Shown: positions 7,742-16,853, numbered from the stretch's first letter. The stretch is DNA of 62,689 nucleotides from an uncultured Prevotella sp. (GCA_900768785.1 CAAGEG010000016.1:1-62689); one strand, 5' to 3'. Program-made: numbers and translations. Notes: generated from the letters alone by a model not told the origin.

Positions 7742-7760
7742 ATTCATCTAACTCACGTTA
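7742..7760 (-). mobile_element. solo IS-end-like sequence
   Basis: The minus strand reads TAACGTGAGTTAGATGAAT, matching the proposed IS end at 822-840 at most positions, including an unbroken TAACGTGAGTT. No transposase is nearby. The preceding stretch 7560-7740 is less AT-rich than its surroundings and holds no gene, so this may be a scar or decayed end of a related element. Confidence 0.35.
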
Positions 7761-7769
7761 ATATAAATA

Positions 7770-8459
7770 CTACAAAGTAAATGTCTTTGTTATCTCGCCC
7801 TCGTATGTATGTATCACAATTGCGATCTCATCACCCTGAGATAATTGCACAGGAATAGAAGAAAGCAAAACACTGACATATAACTGTGTTGAATAATATT
7901 CAGGAACATTGTTTTGGTCATGATAGAAACGTAGTTTAACCTTTTGTTGGCTATTAACATTTCCGTCAGTTATTTCATAAGCCATACCAATTATCTGTCC
8001 TTGACTATCTCCACTGACAGACCCTGTTTTTACTTTAAGATCAAGATTAAGATATTTTTCGTTTGCGCTTATCCATGCGCTGACAAAAGAAACAGGATCT
8101 GTCTTAATGCCATTATTGAAGCTATCTATAGTCTTCACCGGAGGCATCAACACTTGTGATATTCCTATCGGCTCTGCCTCATAATCACTATTAGTTACTG
8201 TTCTTCGGTTGTAGTATAGCAAAGCCCTATAAACTGATTTTGGATCTTTTGCCCATTTTACACTCAATGGTTTTGTTAAGTTAAGTTTGTCGTTATCATC
8301 CGTAACAACAGAAATTATTCGTGCTGAAGCATCGGTTTCAGCCTCTACAAAGTCAGCACGCATATATGACAAGCTACCATCTCCGGTCTCATACGAGTCG
8401 TTATCGCAAGCTACAAGAGAGAACACAAAAAGTACGACAAAAAAGAAATATATTCTCAT
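7770..8459 (-). CDS. NigD-like lipoprotein
   Basis: A 229-residue lipoprotein starting at ATG 8459. The signal peptide FFFVVLFVFSLVAC places the lipid-modified cysteine at residue 18. The remainder, with YMRADFVEAETD and RFYHDQNNVPEYYSTQLYVS, resembles the NigD-like family of Bacteroidales, which has two small beta-rich domains and no known activity. The ATG overlaps the TAA of the acyltransferase gene by one base (TAATG), so it is the last gene of the PASTA-rluD-ddl-acyltransferase operon. A longer start at 8513 exists but would bury the signal peptide. Confidence 0.75.
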   Translation of the reverse strand: MRIYFFFVVLFVFSLVACDNDSYETGDGSLSYMRADFVEAETDASARIISVVTDDNDKLNLTKPLSVKWAKDPKSVYRALLYYNRRTVTNSDYEAEPIGISQVLMPPVKTIDSFNNGIKTDPVSFVSAWISANEKYLNLDLKVKTGSVSGDSQGQIIGMAYEITDGNVNSQQKVKLRFYHDQNNVPEYYSTQLYVSVLLSSIPVQLSQGDEIAIVIHTYEGEITKTFTL

Positions 8460-9664
8460 TACTTCGTTTTTAGATGATTTTTTGCCGGATTTGCATACAT
8501 CATCAATAGACATTGACGCAGATAATTATCATCTTTATCAACTAGATCTATCAAGCCAATACGATCTTCAATATACTTTTCAAATTTTGTTTTCTCTTCT
8601 GTTGTATACATATCAACATTCTCGTTGACACCATTCAACAAATCAAGAGCTATATAATTGACCGGGAACAAACGATAATTTTTATGTATCTCTTCATCTA
8701 TATGCGACGCTATGACATCAAAGATTTTGGTTTTTGATATGTTGCTATCCAATTCGCTCAACCATTTGTCAATACATGGTGCACAATGATAGTGTACGCG
8801 ACCCTTATATCCCATAACTCCGGTTTGCATACTTACAACATCATCTTCTTCAGTCTTCTTCCAACCCGGTATATCTCTCTTTAATTGGAATTCTTTTGCT
8901 TTAAGATAATCGCAAGGGTCATATTCATAAGAAATGGTAAGTGGCACAATATGAAGACCTGACAATTTATCGACCACACTACCATTAGCACCTCCCATAG
9001 CCATCATCTTAAGAATAGCCGGCTGTGTGCGGTCATCAGAATCTTTTGCTCTACCTTCTCTTTGGGCTATCCACATATTGTCATGTTTTACATCCATGAC
9101 AAAATGCATATAATCAGACAGTTTTTTACTTGCTAATAGTGTTTCTCGAGGAGATAAATTGCGCTTAACAATAAACGATTTGTTTACTCTTACAAGATCT
9201 TTTACCCATGCCAATGACAACAGATTGTCTCCTATTGCTATTTCGCATGTAGTATCAAATCCCGAGTCAATTAAAAGTTTACTCAAGAAAGCAGAATCAA
9301 TAACGATATCACGATGATTGCTCACAAATGTATAGCGCAAATTTTTATCAATAGAAGCAATATCAATTGTGCATCCGTTCGTTGCTTTTGATATCAAGTT
9401 TTCAAGAAACTTATAACATAGTCGTTTCTGGAACTCAAATCCGGTACGACATGACAAGATGGTTTGCTTGAGCATGTCAAAAGATATTCCAGGCATCACA
9501 TTCGTCAATACGGCACAAAACTGATTATTTGATAATAACCGATTAAAGACCATTGGTAACTCTTCCGGCTCATAAGGTCTGATATCATCAAATTCTGAAG
9601 GAACTTTCATAAACTTGGCATTTTTAAAATGATTATTATCTATCTTATCTGAACTGATTCTCAA
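8459..9664 (-). CDS. PlsC-like glycerophospholipid acyltransferase
   Basis: A protein of up to 401 residues with the acyltransferase signature VSNHRDIVID (H117, R118, D119, D123) and a downstream IAQREGRAKD motif similar to the glycerol-3-phosphate-binding region of PlsB/PlsC enzymes. The histidine-aspartate spacing (HX5D to D123, or the adjacent HRD) is slightly unusual for HX4D. It probably transfers a fatty acyl group onto a glycerolipid or related acceptor at the inner membrane. The first ATG overlaps ddl by 20 bp; ATG 9610 (MKVPSEFDDIRPY) is a good alternative and would remove the overlap. It is encoded between ddl and the NigD-like gene in one operon. Confidence 0.8.
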   Translation of the reverse strand: MRISSDKIDNNHFKNAKFMKVPSEFDDIRPYEPEELPMVFNRLLSNNQFCAVLTNVMPGISFDMLKQTILSCRTGFEFQKRLCYKFLENLISKATNGCTIDIASIDKNLRYTFVSNHRDIVIDSAFLSKLLIDSGFDTTCEIAIGDNLLSLAWVKDLVRVNKSFIVKRNLSPRETLLASKKLSDYMHFVMDVKHDNMWIAQREGRAKDSDDRTQPAILKMMAMGGANGSVVDKLSGLHIVPLTISYEYDPCDYLKAKEFQLKRDIPGWKKTEEDDVVSMQTGVMGYKGRVHYHCAPCIDKWLSELDSNISKTKIFDVIASHIDEEIHKNYRLFPVNYIALDLLNGVNENVDMYTTEEKTKFEKYIEDRIGLIDLVDKDDNYLRQCLLMMYANPAKNHLKTK

Positions 9665-10661
9665 TAATGTCAGTCAGCACATCTTTCATTTCCAGACCCG
9701 CAGCTTTCACCTGCTGTGGAATAAAACTTGTAACTGTCATGCCCGGTGTGGTATTAACTTCTATCATGTTTATCTTGTCCACCTCTTCTCCATCGGTTCC
9801 TTTACCACGACTTATGATATAATCAATACGTATAATACCGTTGCAGTGGAGGATATCATAAATGCCGCTTGTTATTTCAGCCACTCTCCTTGCCGTATCT
9901 TCGCTTAATCGTGCAGGCGTAATCTCTTGTACCTGTCCATTATATTTAGCATCATAGTCAAAAAACTCATTATTTGTCACTACTTCCGTAGCAGGTAATA
10001 CAACGCTTTTTTCACGAGTCTTGTAACAACCGATAGATATTTCTGTTCCTTCCACACATTGTTCAACCATCACATTCTCGCTTTCAAGCATTGCTTTTCT
10101 TATAGCCGGAGCCAGTTGGTCTTTGTTTTTCACCTTTGAAACACCGAAACTGCTACCATCGTCTGCCGGTTTAACGAAACACGGCATGCCTATACGTTGT
10201 TCTATTTCATCATCGCTTACGATCTCTTCATATCCTTTACGTATAAGAAGACTGTCAGGCACACGTACTCCATATCCACGTAAATACTGATTAAGGACAA
10301 ACTTATTAAAAGTCATTGCTTCAACAAGCACTCCACTTGTTGAATATGGTACATGTATCAGTTCAAAATAGCCTTGTAAGATACCATTTTCACCGGGAGT
10401 TCCATGTATGGTAATATATGCATAATCAAATTGCACGAATTTGCCATTATTTATAAACGAGAAATCATTACGGTCAACGGGAGTTGTAGTACCATCAGGC
10501 AAGTTTACCATCCAGCTCATTCCCTTTACCGCAACAACATAAACATCATATCGGTCTTTGTCAAAAAAGGAAAAAAGACCTTGCGCCGAACGCAATGACA
10601 CTTCATATTCAGAAGAATCTCCACCACAGACAATTGCTATAGTCCTTTTCAATTGTTTCAT
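9645..10661 (-). CDS. ddl: D-alanine--D-alanine ligase
   Basis: A 338-residue ATP-grasp enzyme that joins two D-alanines for the peptidoglycan pentapeptide. The N-terminal CGGDSSEYEVSLRSA motif, the glycine-rich KPADDGSSFGVSKV segment and the C-terminal NMIEVNTTPGMT metal-binding motif are all present. Length is normal for the family. It starts three bases after the stop of the RluD-type gene and overlaps the acyltransferase start, so it is in the middle of an operon. Confidence 0.95.
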   Translation of the reverse strand: MKQLKRTIAIVCGGDSSEYEVSLRSAQGLFSFFDKDRYDVYVVAVKGMSWMVNLPDGTTTPVDRNDFSFINNGKFVQFDYAYITIHGTPGENGILQGYFELIHVPYSTSGVLVEAMTFNKFVLNQYLRGYGVRVPDSLLIRKGYEEIVSDDEIEQRIGMPCFVKPADDGSSFGVSKVKNKDQLAPAIRKAMLESENVMVEQCVEGTEISIGCYKTREKSVVLPATEVVTNNEFFDYDAKYNGQVQEITPARLSEDTARRVAEITSGIYDILHCNGIIRIDYIISRGKGTDGEEVDKINMIEVNTTPGMTVTSFIPQQVKAAGLEMKDVLTDIIENQFR

Positions 10662-10664
10662 ATA

Positions 10665-11738
10665 TTATTGTATTTTTAATTCGTTTCCTAACATATATTT
10701 TCTCCAACGCGCCACAAGCGTTTCCATATCCTCTGGTAAAGAGGAAGTGAAATCCATTTGTTGTCCCGATGTAGGATGTACAAAACCTAACGTACGTGCA
10801 TGTAACGCTTGTCTTGGACATATCTTCATACAGTTCTCTACAAACTGTCGATAACTGCCGGTTCTATTTCCACGTAGTATTATATTACCTCCATATCTAT
10901 CGTCTCCAAACAACGGATGACCTATATGTTTCATATGAGCACGTATCTGATGTGTTCTACCTGTCTCAAGAATACATTCTACGAGAGAAACATATCCAAA
11001 ACGCTCTAACACTTTGTAATGAGTAACAGCCGATTTACCTATTTCCGAATCGGGAGGAAAGACAGTCATTCTCATTCTGTCTTTGGGATCTCGAGCTATA
11101 TTTCCCTCAATACGTCCTTCATTTTCAACAAAATTGCCCCATACGAGAGCATTATAACTTCTATGAGTTGTCTTGTTAAAGAATTGAACACCTAATTTTG
11201 ATTTTGCCTCAGGTGTTTTTGCCACGACCAACAATCCACTTGTATCTTTATCTATACGATGAACAAGTCCCACTTCCGGGTCATTAGGATCATAATCGGG
11301 CACATCTTTCAAATGCCAAGCCACTGCATTAACGAGTGTACCATGATAATTGCCACAACCCGGATGCACTACAAGACCTGCGGGTTTATTAATTACCATC
11401 AATTCCTTGTCTTCATAGACAACATTAAGAGGTATATTCTCAGGCTCAATGCTACTATCATATTGCGGTCTATCAAGCATCAGCGTTATGACATCAAGCG
11501 GTCGTATCCTATAATTACTCTTTACAGGTTTTTCATTAACATGAACAAAGCCCGAATCTGCCGCTTTTTGTATTCGGTTACGGCTTGTATGCTGCAAACG
11601 TTCAAACAAGAATTTATCTATACGCAACGGCACTTGACCTTTGTCAACAACTATTCGCAAATGCTCATAAAGTTGTTGCCCTTCATCATCTTCTATGTCA
11701 TCGACATCACGTATATCTATTTTCTCGTCCAAACCCAT
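10665..11738 (-). CDS. RluD-family 23S rRNA pseudouridine synthase
   Basis: From ATG 11738 (MGLDEKID) the product has 357 residues; ATG 11759 would add seven. An S4 RNA-binding domain comes first (LRIDKFLFERLQHTSRNRIQ), then the RluA/RluD catalytic domain with the active-site motif GLVHRIDKDTSGLLVVAKT, whose Asp is the nucleophile. It probably modifies uridines in 23S rRNA helix 69, as RluD does, though the exact sites are inferred. It lies between the PASTA-domain gene and ddl in the same operon. Confidence 0.9.
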   Translation of the reverse strand: MGLDEKIDIRDVDDIEDDEGQQLYEHLRIVVDKGQVPLRIDKFLFERLQHTSRNRIQKAADSGFVHVNEKPVKSNYRIRPLDVITLMLDRPQYDSSIEPENIPLNVVYEDKELMVINKPAGLVVHPGCGNYHGTLVNAVAWHLKDVPDYDPNDPEVGLVHRIDKDTSGLLVVAKTPEAKSKLGVQFFNKTTHRSYNALVWGNFVENEGRIEGNIARDPKDRMRMTVFPPDSEIGKSAVTHYKVLERFGYVSLVECILETGRTHQIRAHMKHIGHPLFGDDRYGGNIILRGNRTGSYRQFVENCMKICPRQALHARTLGFVHPTSGQQMDFTSSLPEDMETLVARWRKYMLGNELKIQ

Positions 11739-11810
11739 ATTACAAATATTTATCAGCACTTTGACTGCGTGTCTCTTATTTTATTTATCACCTGCAAACA
11801 CTAAAATATT

Positions 11811-12503
11811 TTATGGTGCGGTTACCACCTCAAATTCATCTACATCTTGCCCTCCACCATAATCGTGATTATATCCGGATGACAAAGAGTCTCCATATTC
11901 GTCATAATATGTTGAAGGCTCGGCAAACTCAACAGATTCATTAAGGTCTCTCATTCCATCTCCAACCTGAATAACTATAACATCAGTTACAGACACCTTT
12001 TGCCCATTTTGCAAATTACGTCCTTTTGACTTAAGACCATATACCCAATCTTTTTCTCCCGGCATATATTCTACCGAACCGACTTTAAATCCCATAGCCG
12101 TAAGTTTTGCTTTTGCCTCACGATACGAGCAGTTATCTATGATATCAGGAATTGTAAGGACTGGTGATGCCGATGAATTAATAACGACATATATTGTTCT
12201 GCCAATTTTCACATTCTTACCGGCAACCGGTGTTTGCTCTAATATGCAATCAGGAGGCAATGTTTTCACATACCCAGTATCACTGACCATGATTTTAAGT
12301 CCGGCATTTTCAAGAATGTGTTCTGCATCTGCAAAGTTTTTATGTTTGATATTCGGAATTGATATTTCTTCACCATGATGAGTATATATATCTATTCCGA
12401 ACTTAAGGACCAAACACAATAGCACGATGAAAACAATCATCGCAAACAAGTTTATCCATAGTCGGAAACTGAAAATCTTTTTAAAAAACTCCTCCGGCTT
12501 CAT
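11811..12503 (-). CDS. PASTA-domain membrane protein
   Basis: A 230-residue protein with one transmembrane segment at about residues 14-36 and at least two PASTA repeats outside the membrane (about 46-110 and 114-180; ISIPNIKHKNFADAEHIL and LTIPDIIDNCSYREAKAKL begin them). The C-terminus is acidic and Gly/Tyr-rich. PASTA domains bind peptidoglycan fragments in kinases and penicillin-binding proteins, but no kinase or transpeptidase domain is present. It is the first gene of an operon with rluD and ddl, consistent with a cell-wall role. Confidence 0.85.
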   Translation of the reverse strand: MKPEEFFKKIFSFRLWINLFAMIVFIVLLCLVLKFGIDIYTHHGEEISIPNIKHKNFADAEHILENAGLKIMVSDTGYVKTLPPDCILEQTPVAGKNVKIGRTIYVVINSSASPVLTIPDIIDNCSYREAKAKLTAMGFKVGSVEYMPGEKDWVYGLKSKGRNLQNGQKVSVTDVIVIQVGDGMRDLNESVEFAEPSTYYDEYGDSLSSGYNHDYGGGQDVDEFEVVTAP

Positions 12504-12557
12504 TATTATTATCTTTTATGACCAATATCCTATATGCTATGTGCAGGCTATATTATG

Positions 12558-12565
12558 CAAAGATA
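12558..12565 (-). promoter_or_regulatory. predicted -7 box of the PASTA-rluD-ddl operon
   Basis: On the minus strand TATCTTTG matches the Bacteroidota -7 consensus about 55 bp upstream of the PASTA gene. A TTG at 12581-12583 and another TTTTG nearby could supply the -33 element. Confidence 0.55.
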
Positions 12566-12645
12566 ATGCATGCAAAAGACAATGCAAAAGAAAAAACTGT
12601 TTTTCTTTGTTTATATAAACACAAGAGATTCATAAAGATTGATTA

Positions 12646-13335
12646 TTATAGGCGTCCCTCTTCTCTATAACTATAATAATGGTCATCTGTAATTATAAGA
12701 TGGTCAAGAAAATGCAAACGCATAATCTTACAAGCTTCAGCTATACGTCTTGTAATATTATCATCATCACCACTCGGATGCGGGTTATTGCTTGGATGAT
12801 TATGGCATAGAGCAACAACAGTAGCATTGCACAACAAGGCATTCTTTACAATTAGTCTAACATCTACGGCAGTTTCCGTTATGCCCCCATGCGACAATCT
12901 TATTTCTTTTATAAGTTTGAAATTCTGATTCATCATCAAGAGCCATGCCTCTTCTTCACTTAAATCTTGCATCATTGGCTTCATCAGTTCGTATATTGAC
13001 ATTGCAGAATCAAGACGTACACGTTCCTCCGCCTTTTCTTTCTGTCTGCGTTTGCCCAACTCACATGCTGCCATAATAGTAATAGCTTTTGCAGTTCCCA
13101 AACCTTTATATTTGCTTGAGGTAAGTTCATTAATTGACATTTTGCCAAGAGTGTTAAGGTTGTTACTACAATCGTTTAGCACTCTTTTCATTAAATCCAC
13201 GGCACTCTCTTGAGGTGATCCGGAGCCTATTATTATTGCCAACAGCTCTGCATTTGACAGAGCTTCGGCTCCGAGCCTCATCATTTTTTCTCTCGGACGA
13301 TCTTCTTCAGCCCACTGATTTATATTCAGTTTCAT
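12646..13335 (-). CDS. radC: RadC-family JAMM/MPN domain protein
   Basis: A 229-residue protein of normal family length. N-terminal helix-hairpin-helix elements (ALSNAELLAIIIGSG, YKGLGTAKAI) precede a JAMM metal-binding domain with CHNHPSNNPHPSGDD. The name comes from early links to DNA repair, but the cellular function of RadC is not established. It starts 9 bp after the end of the glycosyltransferase gene, so the two are probably co-transcribed. Confidence 0.92.
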   Translation of the reverse strand: MKLNINQWAEEDRPREKMMRLGAEALSNAELLAIIIGSGSPQESAVDLMKRVLNDCSNNLNTLGKMSINELTSSKYKGLGTAKAITIMAACELGKRRQKEKAEERVRLDSAMSIYELMKPMMQDLSEEEAWLLMMNQNFKLIKEIRLSHGGITETAVDVRLIVKNALLCNATVVALCHNHPSNNPHPSGDDDNITRRIAEACKIMRLHFLDHLIITDDHYYSYREEGRL

Positions 13336-13344
13336 ATCCTAATC

Positions 13345-14382
13345 TTATTTATAGAACGTTTTTTCGTAGGCATGAAACTCGTCATGTCCCAAAACACAAC
13401 GACGCCAAAAAGCTGTTAAGAAGCCACATCCATAACCTATAAGTTGTATGAATGCCGCCGGCACGCTAAGCAATCCCACTTTGACATTGTGCTCTTTACA
13501 GGTTGCATCAATAGCAATAAGCCCACTATATAACAAGATAGGCAACCATGGTAAAGCACACAACCAATACCACCTATGTACATCATCATATTCCATAAGA
13601 ACACGACCAACGGCAGAGATAAGGACAAGCAACACCACACCAACAGTAAATACCATAGGGAGCATATGCACCGGCTTAAGTGATTCCGGATACTTTTTAT
13701 ATAAATTAATACGTGCTATTCCACTATTGAAAACTTGGCGGAAAAATTTTCGGAAATCTGTACGTCTCTTATGCCAAACCCAAGCTTCGGGAAAAAGCCT
13801 GCAACGATAATCAGCTTTGAATATGCGAATACTGAAATCTATATCCTCTCCAAATCGCATTTTTGAGAAACCTCCCAAACGCTCATATACATCTTTTTTC
13901 ACACCCATATTGAAAGATCTCGGATAAAACTTGTCAAGTTTTTTCTTTCCACCTCTTATTCCTCCGGTTGTAAAAAAACTCGTCATTGAATAACTTATAG
14001 CTTTCTGAGTATCGGTAAATGATTGATGTGCCTTGTCTGGACCACCAAAAGCATCACAGATATCTCGTTGCAACTCATCATCAACAGCCTGTAGATAAGA
14101 CTCAGGCAATACTACATCAGAGTCAAGAATCAAAAGATAGTCTCCCTTTGCACGCTCTGCACCATAGTTTCTGCTTTGACCGGGACCGCTATTGTCTTTA
14201 TAATAATAATGTATATCCAAACTTCCCGCATAACCTTCACATACATTACGGCATGTACGGCTGCTTCCGTCTTCCACAATTATCACTTCAAAGTCTTTCA
14301 ACGTCTGCCCCGTTAGACTATCCAACAATTCATCAACCTCTTCCGGTCTATTATATACGGGTACGATGATTGAGTATTTCAT
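13345..14382 (-). CDS. family 2 glycosyltransferase with C-terminal membrane helices
   Basis: A 345-residue protein. The GT-A fold shows the nucleotide-sugar motif IIVEDGS, the DxD motif LILDSDV (D87, D89) and GED (E179, D180). Three hydrophobic segments follow after about residue 240 (around 240-262, 272-292 and 303-325), anchoring the enzyme in the inner membrane. The sugar and acceptor are not deducible. Members of this type build surface polysaccharide or glycolipid. It precedes radC with 9 bp between them. Confidence 0.85.
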   Translation of the reverse strand: MKYSIIVPVYNRPEEVDELLDSLTGQTLKDFEVIIVEDGSSRTCRNVCEGYAGSLDIHYYYKDNSGPGQSRNYGAERAKGDYLLILDSDVVLPESYLQAVDDELQRDICDAFGGPDKAHQSFTDTQKAISYSMTSFFTTGGIRGGKKKLDKFYPRSFNMGVKKDVYERLGGFSKMRFGEDIDFSIRIFKADYRCRLFPEAWVWHKRRTDFRKFFRQVFNSGIARINLYKKYPESLKPVHMLPMVFTVGVVLLVLISAVGRVLMEYDDVHRWYWLCALPWLPILLYSGLIAIDATCKEHNVKVGLLSVPAAFIQLIGYGCGFLTAFWRRCVLGHDEFHAYEKTFYK

Positions 14383-14438
14383 GGCAATAGATTAAGTATT
14401 AAGGATTAAAAGATGTATTTTATAAAAATCAGAAAAGG

Positions 14439-14464
14439 CAAAAAAGTAAAAAAATTTTTACTTT
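14439..14464. terminator. possible weak terminator after efp
   Basis: An AT-only inverted repeat (AAAGTAAAAA pairing with TTTTTACTTT) sits between the glycosyltransferase start and the efp stop. It has no GC stem, so it is a weak candidate. Confidence 0.3.
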
Positions 14465-14498
14465 CCCACCTTTTCACATTATTTGCTTATGAAATACA

Positions 14499-15065
14499 TT
14501 ATTCTTTTACACGGTTAATATAGCTACCGTCGCGTGTATCTACCTGAATAAGGTCACCCTCATTGATAAACAAAGGCACACGAATCTCTACTCCGGTTTC
14601 AAGAGTAGCCGGTTTTGTAGCGTTAGTTGCTGTGTCGCCTTTTACTCCCGGCTCGCTATGAGTAACACGAAGATTTGTTTTAACAGGCATCTCAGCATAG
14701 AGTATTGTTCCGTCTGTTGTATCTGTAACAACCTCAACAATATCACTTTCTTTCATAAAATCAACACCGATGATATTATCTTTAGCTATTGGTATCTGCT
14801 CATAGGTTTCCTGATTCATGAAAATAAGCCCTGTAGGATCTTCATAAAGATATTGATAAGGACGATGTTCAATGCGAACGTCCTCAAGTTTAAAACCTAC
14901 TTGGAATGTACGTTCAAGAACACGACCATCAGTTACGTTTTTCAACTTCGTGTTCATTACGGTATTTCCCTTTCCCGGCTTTCTGTGCTGGAAATCAATA
15001 CAAACCCAAATACCTCCATCCATACGGATGCAAGTTCCTTTTTTTATGTCTTGTGAGTTAATCAT
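14499..15065 (-). CDS. efp: elongation factor P
   Basis: A 188-residue protein with the three-domain EF-P pattern: the KOW-like N-terminal domain with the modification-site loop HRKPGKGN (K32), and the two OB domains ending in GDLIQVDTRDGSYINRV. EF-P relieves ribosome stalling at polyproline stretches. The gene is divergent from rpmH across about 257 bp containing promoters for both. Confidence 0.96.
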   Translation of the reverse strand: MINSQDIKKGTCIRMDGGIWVCIDFQHRKPGKGNTVMNTKLKNVTDGRVLERTFQVGFKLEDVRIEHRPYQYLYEDPTGLIFMNQETYEQIPIAKDNIIGVDFMKESDIVEVVTDTTDGTILYAEMPVKTNLRVTHSEPGVKGDTATNATKPATLETGVEIRVPLFINEGDLIQVDTRDGSYINRVKE

Positions 15066-15189
15066 AAAATTTATATGTATAAATGTTTATATTACCTTTT
15101 TGTTATAACCACTTTTAGAAAGTCGCAAACCAACCAACTGCGTTTCCAAAAGAGGTTTGTTTTATCTCAATCATTTGGTTTTCAAGGCG

Positions 15190-15197
15190 CAAAGTTA
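15190..15197 (-). promoter_or_regulatory. predicted -7 box of efp
   Basis: On the minus strand TAACTTTG matches TAnnTTTG. The predicted leader of efp is then roughly 115-120 nt. A TTG in ATTGTTTTTT upstream could serve as the -33 box. Confidence 0.55.
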
Positions 15198-15247
15198 CGA
15201 TATTTTTAGAAAAAACAATAAAAGTTTGACCTAAAAAACGCATAATT

Positions 15248-15279
15248 TTTGGTTATTAAAAAAGAAATGCGTAATTTTG
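15248..15279 (+). promoter_or_regulatory. predicted promoter of rpmH
   Basis: TTTG at 15248-15251 and TAATTTTG at 15272-15279 are separated by 20 bp, a good match to the Bacteroidota -33/-7 arrangement. The start codon of rpmH lies 43 bp downstream. Confidence 0.7.
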
Positions 15280-15322
15280 CAGCCCAAAGCGTGAAAACAA
15301 TAACAATAAAATAAAGAATAAA

Positions 15323-15478
15323 ATGAAAAGAACATTTCAGCCGCACAACAGAAGAAGAGTGAACAAACACGGCTTCCGCGAGAGAATGGCTACAAAGAAT
15401 GGTCGTCGCGTGCTTGCTGCACGTCGTGCCAAAGGTCGCAAAAAATTGACTGTATCAGACGAGAATCACGGCAAATAA
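15323..15478 (+). CDS. rpmH: 50S ribosomal protein L34
   Basis: A 51-residue, very basic protein beginning MKRTFQPHNRRRVNKHGF, with the universal RMATKNGRRVLAARRAKGRK core. It is a component of the large ribosomal subunit. It is a single-gene unit with a good promoter upstream and a strong terminator downstream. In many bacteria rpmH lies next to dnaA/rnpA at the origin; here it faces efp instead, with no origin genes in view. Confidence 0.97.
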   Translation: MKRTFQPHNRRRVNKHGFRERMATKNGRRVLAARRAKGRKKLTVSDENHGK

Positions 15479-15504
15479 GCCTTCTCCCACACAGAAAACG
15501 AAGT

Positions 15505-15545
15505 AAAAACAAGGAGGACATGCAATACAAATCCTCCTTGTTTTT
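15505..15545 (+). terminator. rho-independent terminator of rpmH
   Basis: A 13-bp stem, AAAACAAGGAGGA pairing with TCCTCCTTGTTTT, around a 14-nt loop and followed by a T-rich run. It also lies beyond the 3' end of the convergent lpxH gene. Confidence 0.85.
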
Positions 15546-15607
15546 ATTTTATATTGTTGTTATGTGGTTATTGCACATTACACCTTATTATATAAGGCAT
15601 ATTAAAA

Positions 15608-16375
15608 TTACATCTTACTCTCACCCTCTACATACTCTTCCAAAAACAGGTGTTCACCGTCAAAAACAACATAAGTGAACTGCCATATCCAATCACCAAT
15701 TATCATCATTCGCGTTTTTCGTGACAGCATCAAGTCAAGTTCTATATGACGATGACCATATATGAAATAGTCTATCTCAGGATGTGTCTGCATATATCGC
15801 TTTGTATATATCACCAACGCTTCTCTATCTTCACCTTGATAAGGAGGTTCTTTACCATCAATACGCTTCATTCTGCTATGTTTTGCCCATGTGTAACCAA
15901 ACCACATAGCCCAACGTGGATGTATGTTGCTGAAAAGGCGTTGACATAGACGATTATGAAAAATCTTACGAATGGTGTTAAATTTCGGGTCATGGTCTCC
16001 AAGACCATCACCATGTGCAAGATAAAACACCTTACCATATAGCTCTACTGTCTCAGGCTTGCGATGTATAATCACTCCACACTCTTCTTCGAGATAGCCA
16101 TACATCCAAATATCATGATTTCCCGTATAAAAATGTATCTCAACCCCCATATCAGTTAGCTCTGACAACTTTCCGAGAAAACGGGTATAACCCTTTGGGA
16201 CTACATATTTATACTCATACCAGAAGTCAAACATGTCACCAAGCAGATAGACGGCAGCAGCCTTGTGCTTTATGTCATCAAGAAATCTTACTAAACGACG
16301 CTCTTGAGTGCGTCCATGTGATATAGCCCAAGAGCCGAGATGGGCATCTGAAAGTATATATATGTTTTTGTTCAT
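15608..16375 (-). CDS. lpxH: UDP-2,3-diacylglucosamine hydrolase
   Basis: A 255-residue calcineurin-like metallophosphoesterase that makes lipid X from UDP-2,3-diacylglucosamine in lipid A synthesis. Metal-binding motifs are SDAHLG (D10, H12), GDMFDFW (D47), GNHDIW (N86, H87), AHGDGLG and YGHRHIE. The start is placed at ATG 16375 (MNKNIYILSD) because it puts the first motif at the usual place; a start at 16411 would add 12 residues. A gene for a DUF59 protein lies 59 bp upstream and may be in the same transcript. Confidence 0.85.
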   Translation of the reverse strand: MNKNIYILSDAHLGSWAISHGRTQERRLVRFLDDIKHKAAAVYLLGDMFDFWYEYKYVVPKGYTRFLGKLSELTDMGVEIHFYTGNHDIWMYGYLEEECGVIIHRKPETVELYGKVFYLAHGDGLGDHDPKFNTIRKIFHNRLCQRLFSNIHPRWAMWFGYTWAKHSRMKRIDGKEPPYQGEDREALVIYTKRYMQTHPEIDYFIYGHRHIELDLMLSRKTRMMIIGDWIWQFTYVVFDGEHLFLEEYVEGESKM

Positions 16376-16434
16376 GGTTAAGTATATGGTTTCTAAATTA
16401 TATATAGGCACATTAGCTGTCGCACATTACATCT

Positions 16435-16755
16435 TCAGTCAAGTCCTAATTCCAATCGTGCTTCCTCGCTTAACATACTTTGATCCCATGCCGGCTCAAA
16501 GACAAGGTTGACAGTTGCAGACTTCACACCATCAAGATTATCTACTTTCTGTCTTACGTCCTCTAATATAAAATCAGCAGCAGGACATGTTGGTGCTGTA
16601 AACGTCATATCTATATCCACGGTACCATCATCAGAAACATCAATTTTGTAAATTAGACCGAGATCATAAATATTTACAGGTATTTCCGGGTCATAAACGG
16701 TTTTTAGTACATCAACTATTCTTTCTTCAAGAGCTGTCTTTTCTTCCTGTGTCAT
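16435..16755 (-). CDS. DUF59/MIP18 iron-sulfur assembly protein (SufT-like)
   Basis: A 106-residue single-domain protein with the DUF59 hallmarks VYDPEIPVNIYDLGLIY and FTAPTCPAADFI, which carries the conserved cysteine. Family members help load Fe-S clusters onto target proteins. In Bacteroidales such genes occur in suf operons or alone. Here it precedes lpxH, and no suf genes are visible. Confidence 0.85.
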   Translation of the reverse strand: MTQEEKTALEERIVDVLKTVYDPEIPVNIYDLGLIYKIDVSDDGTVDIDMTFTAPTCPAADFILEDVRQKVDNLDGVKSATVNLVFEPAWDQSMLSEEARLELGLD

Positions 16756-16795
16756 TGTGTGAGGATGATTGTTATAGTTAAAAGGTAATAGTCCT

Positions 16796-16834
16796 AAAAA
16801 GCAGGAACAATCCTTTGTTTAGGAGAGTTCCTGC
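16796..16834 (-). terminator. terminator of pta-ackA
   Basis: GCAGGAAC at 16801-16808 pairs with GTTCCTGC at 16827-16834, with a small inner TCCT/AGGA stem. On the minus strand the stem is followed by a T run just after the ackA stop. Confidence 0.8.
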
Positions 16835-16853
16835 CTCTTTTATATAATTGCTA

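Noticed and set aside
8959..9664. Frameshift in the acyltransferase from its overlap with ddl
   Set aside because: The overlap disappears if ATG 9610 is used; the frame is otherwise intact.
15066..15322. Replication origin near rpmH
   Set aside because: rpmH often neighbours dnaA/rnpA, but here it faces efp, and no dnaA, rnpA or DnaA-box cluster is visible.
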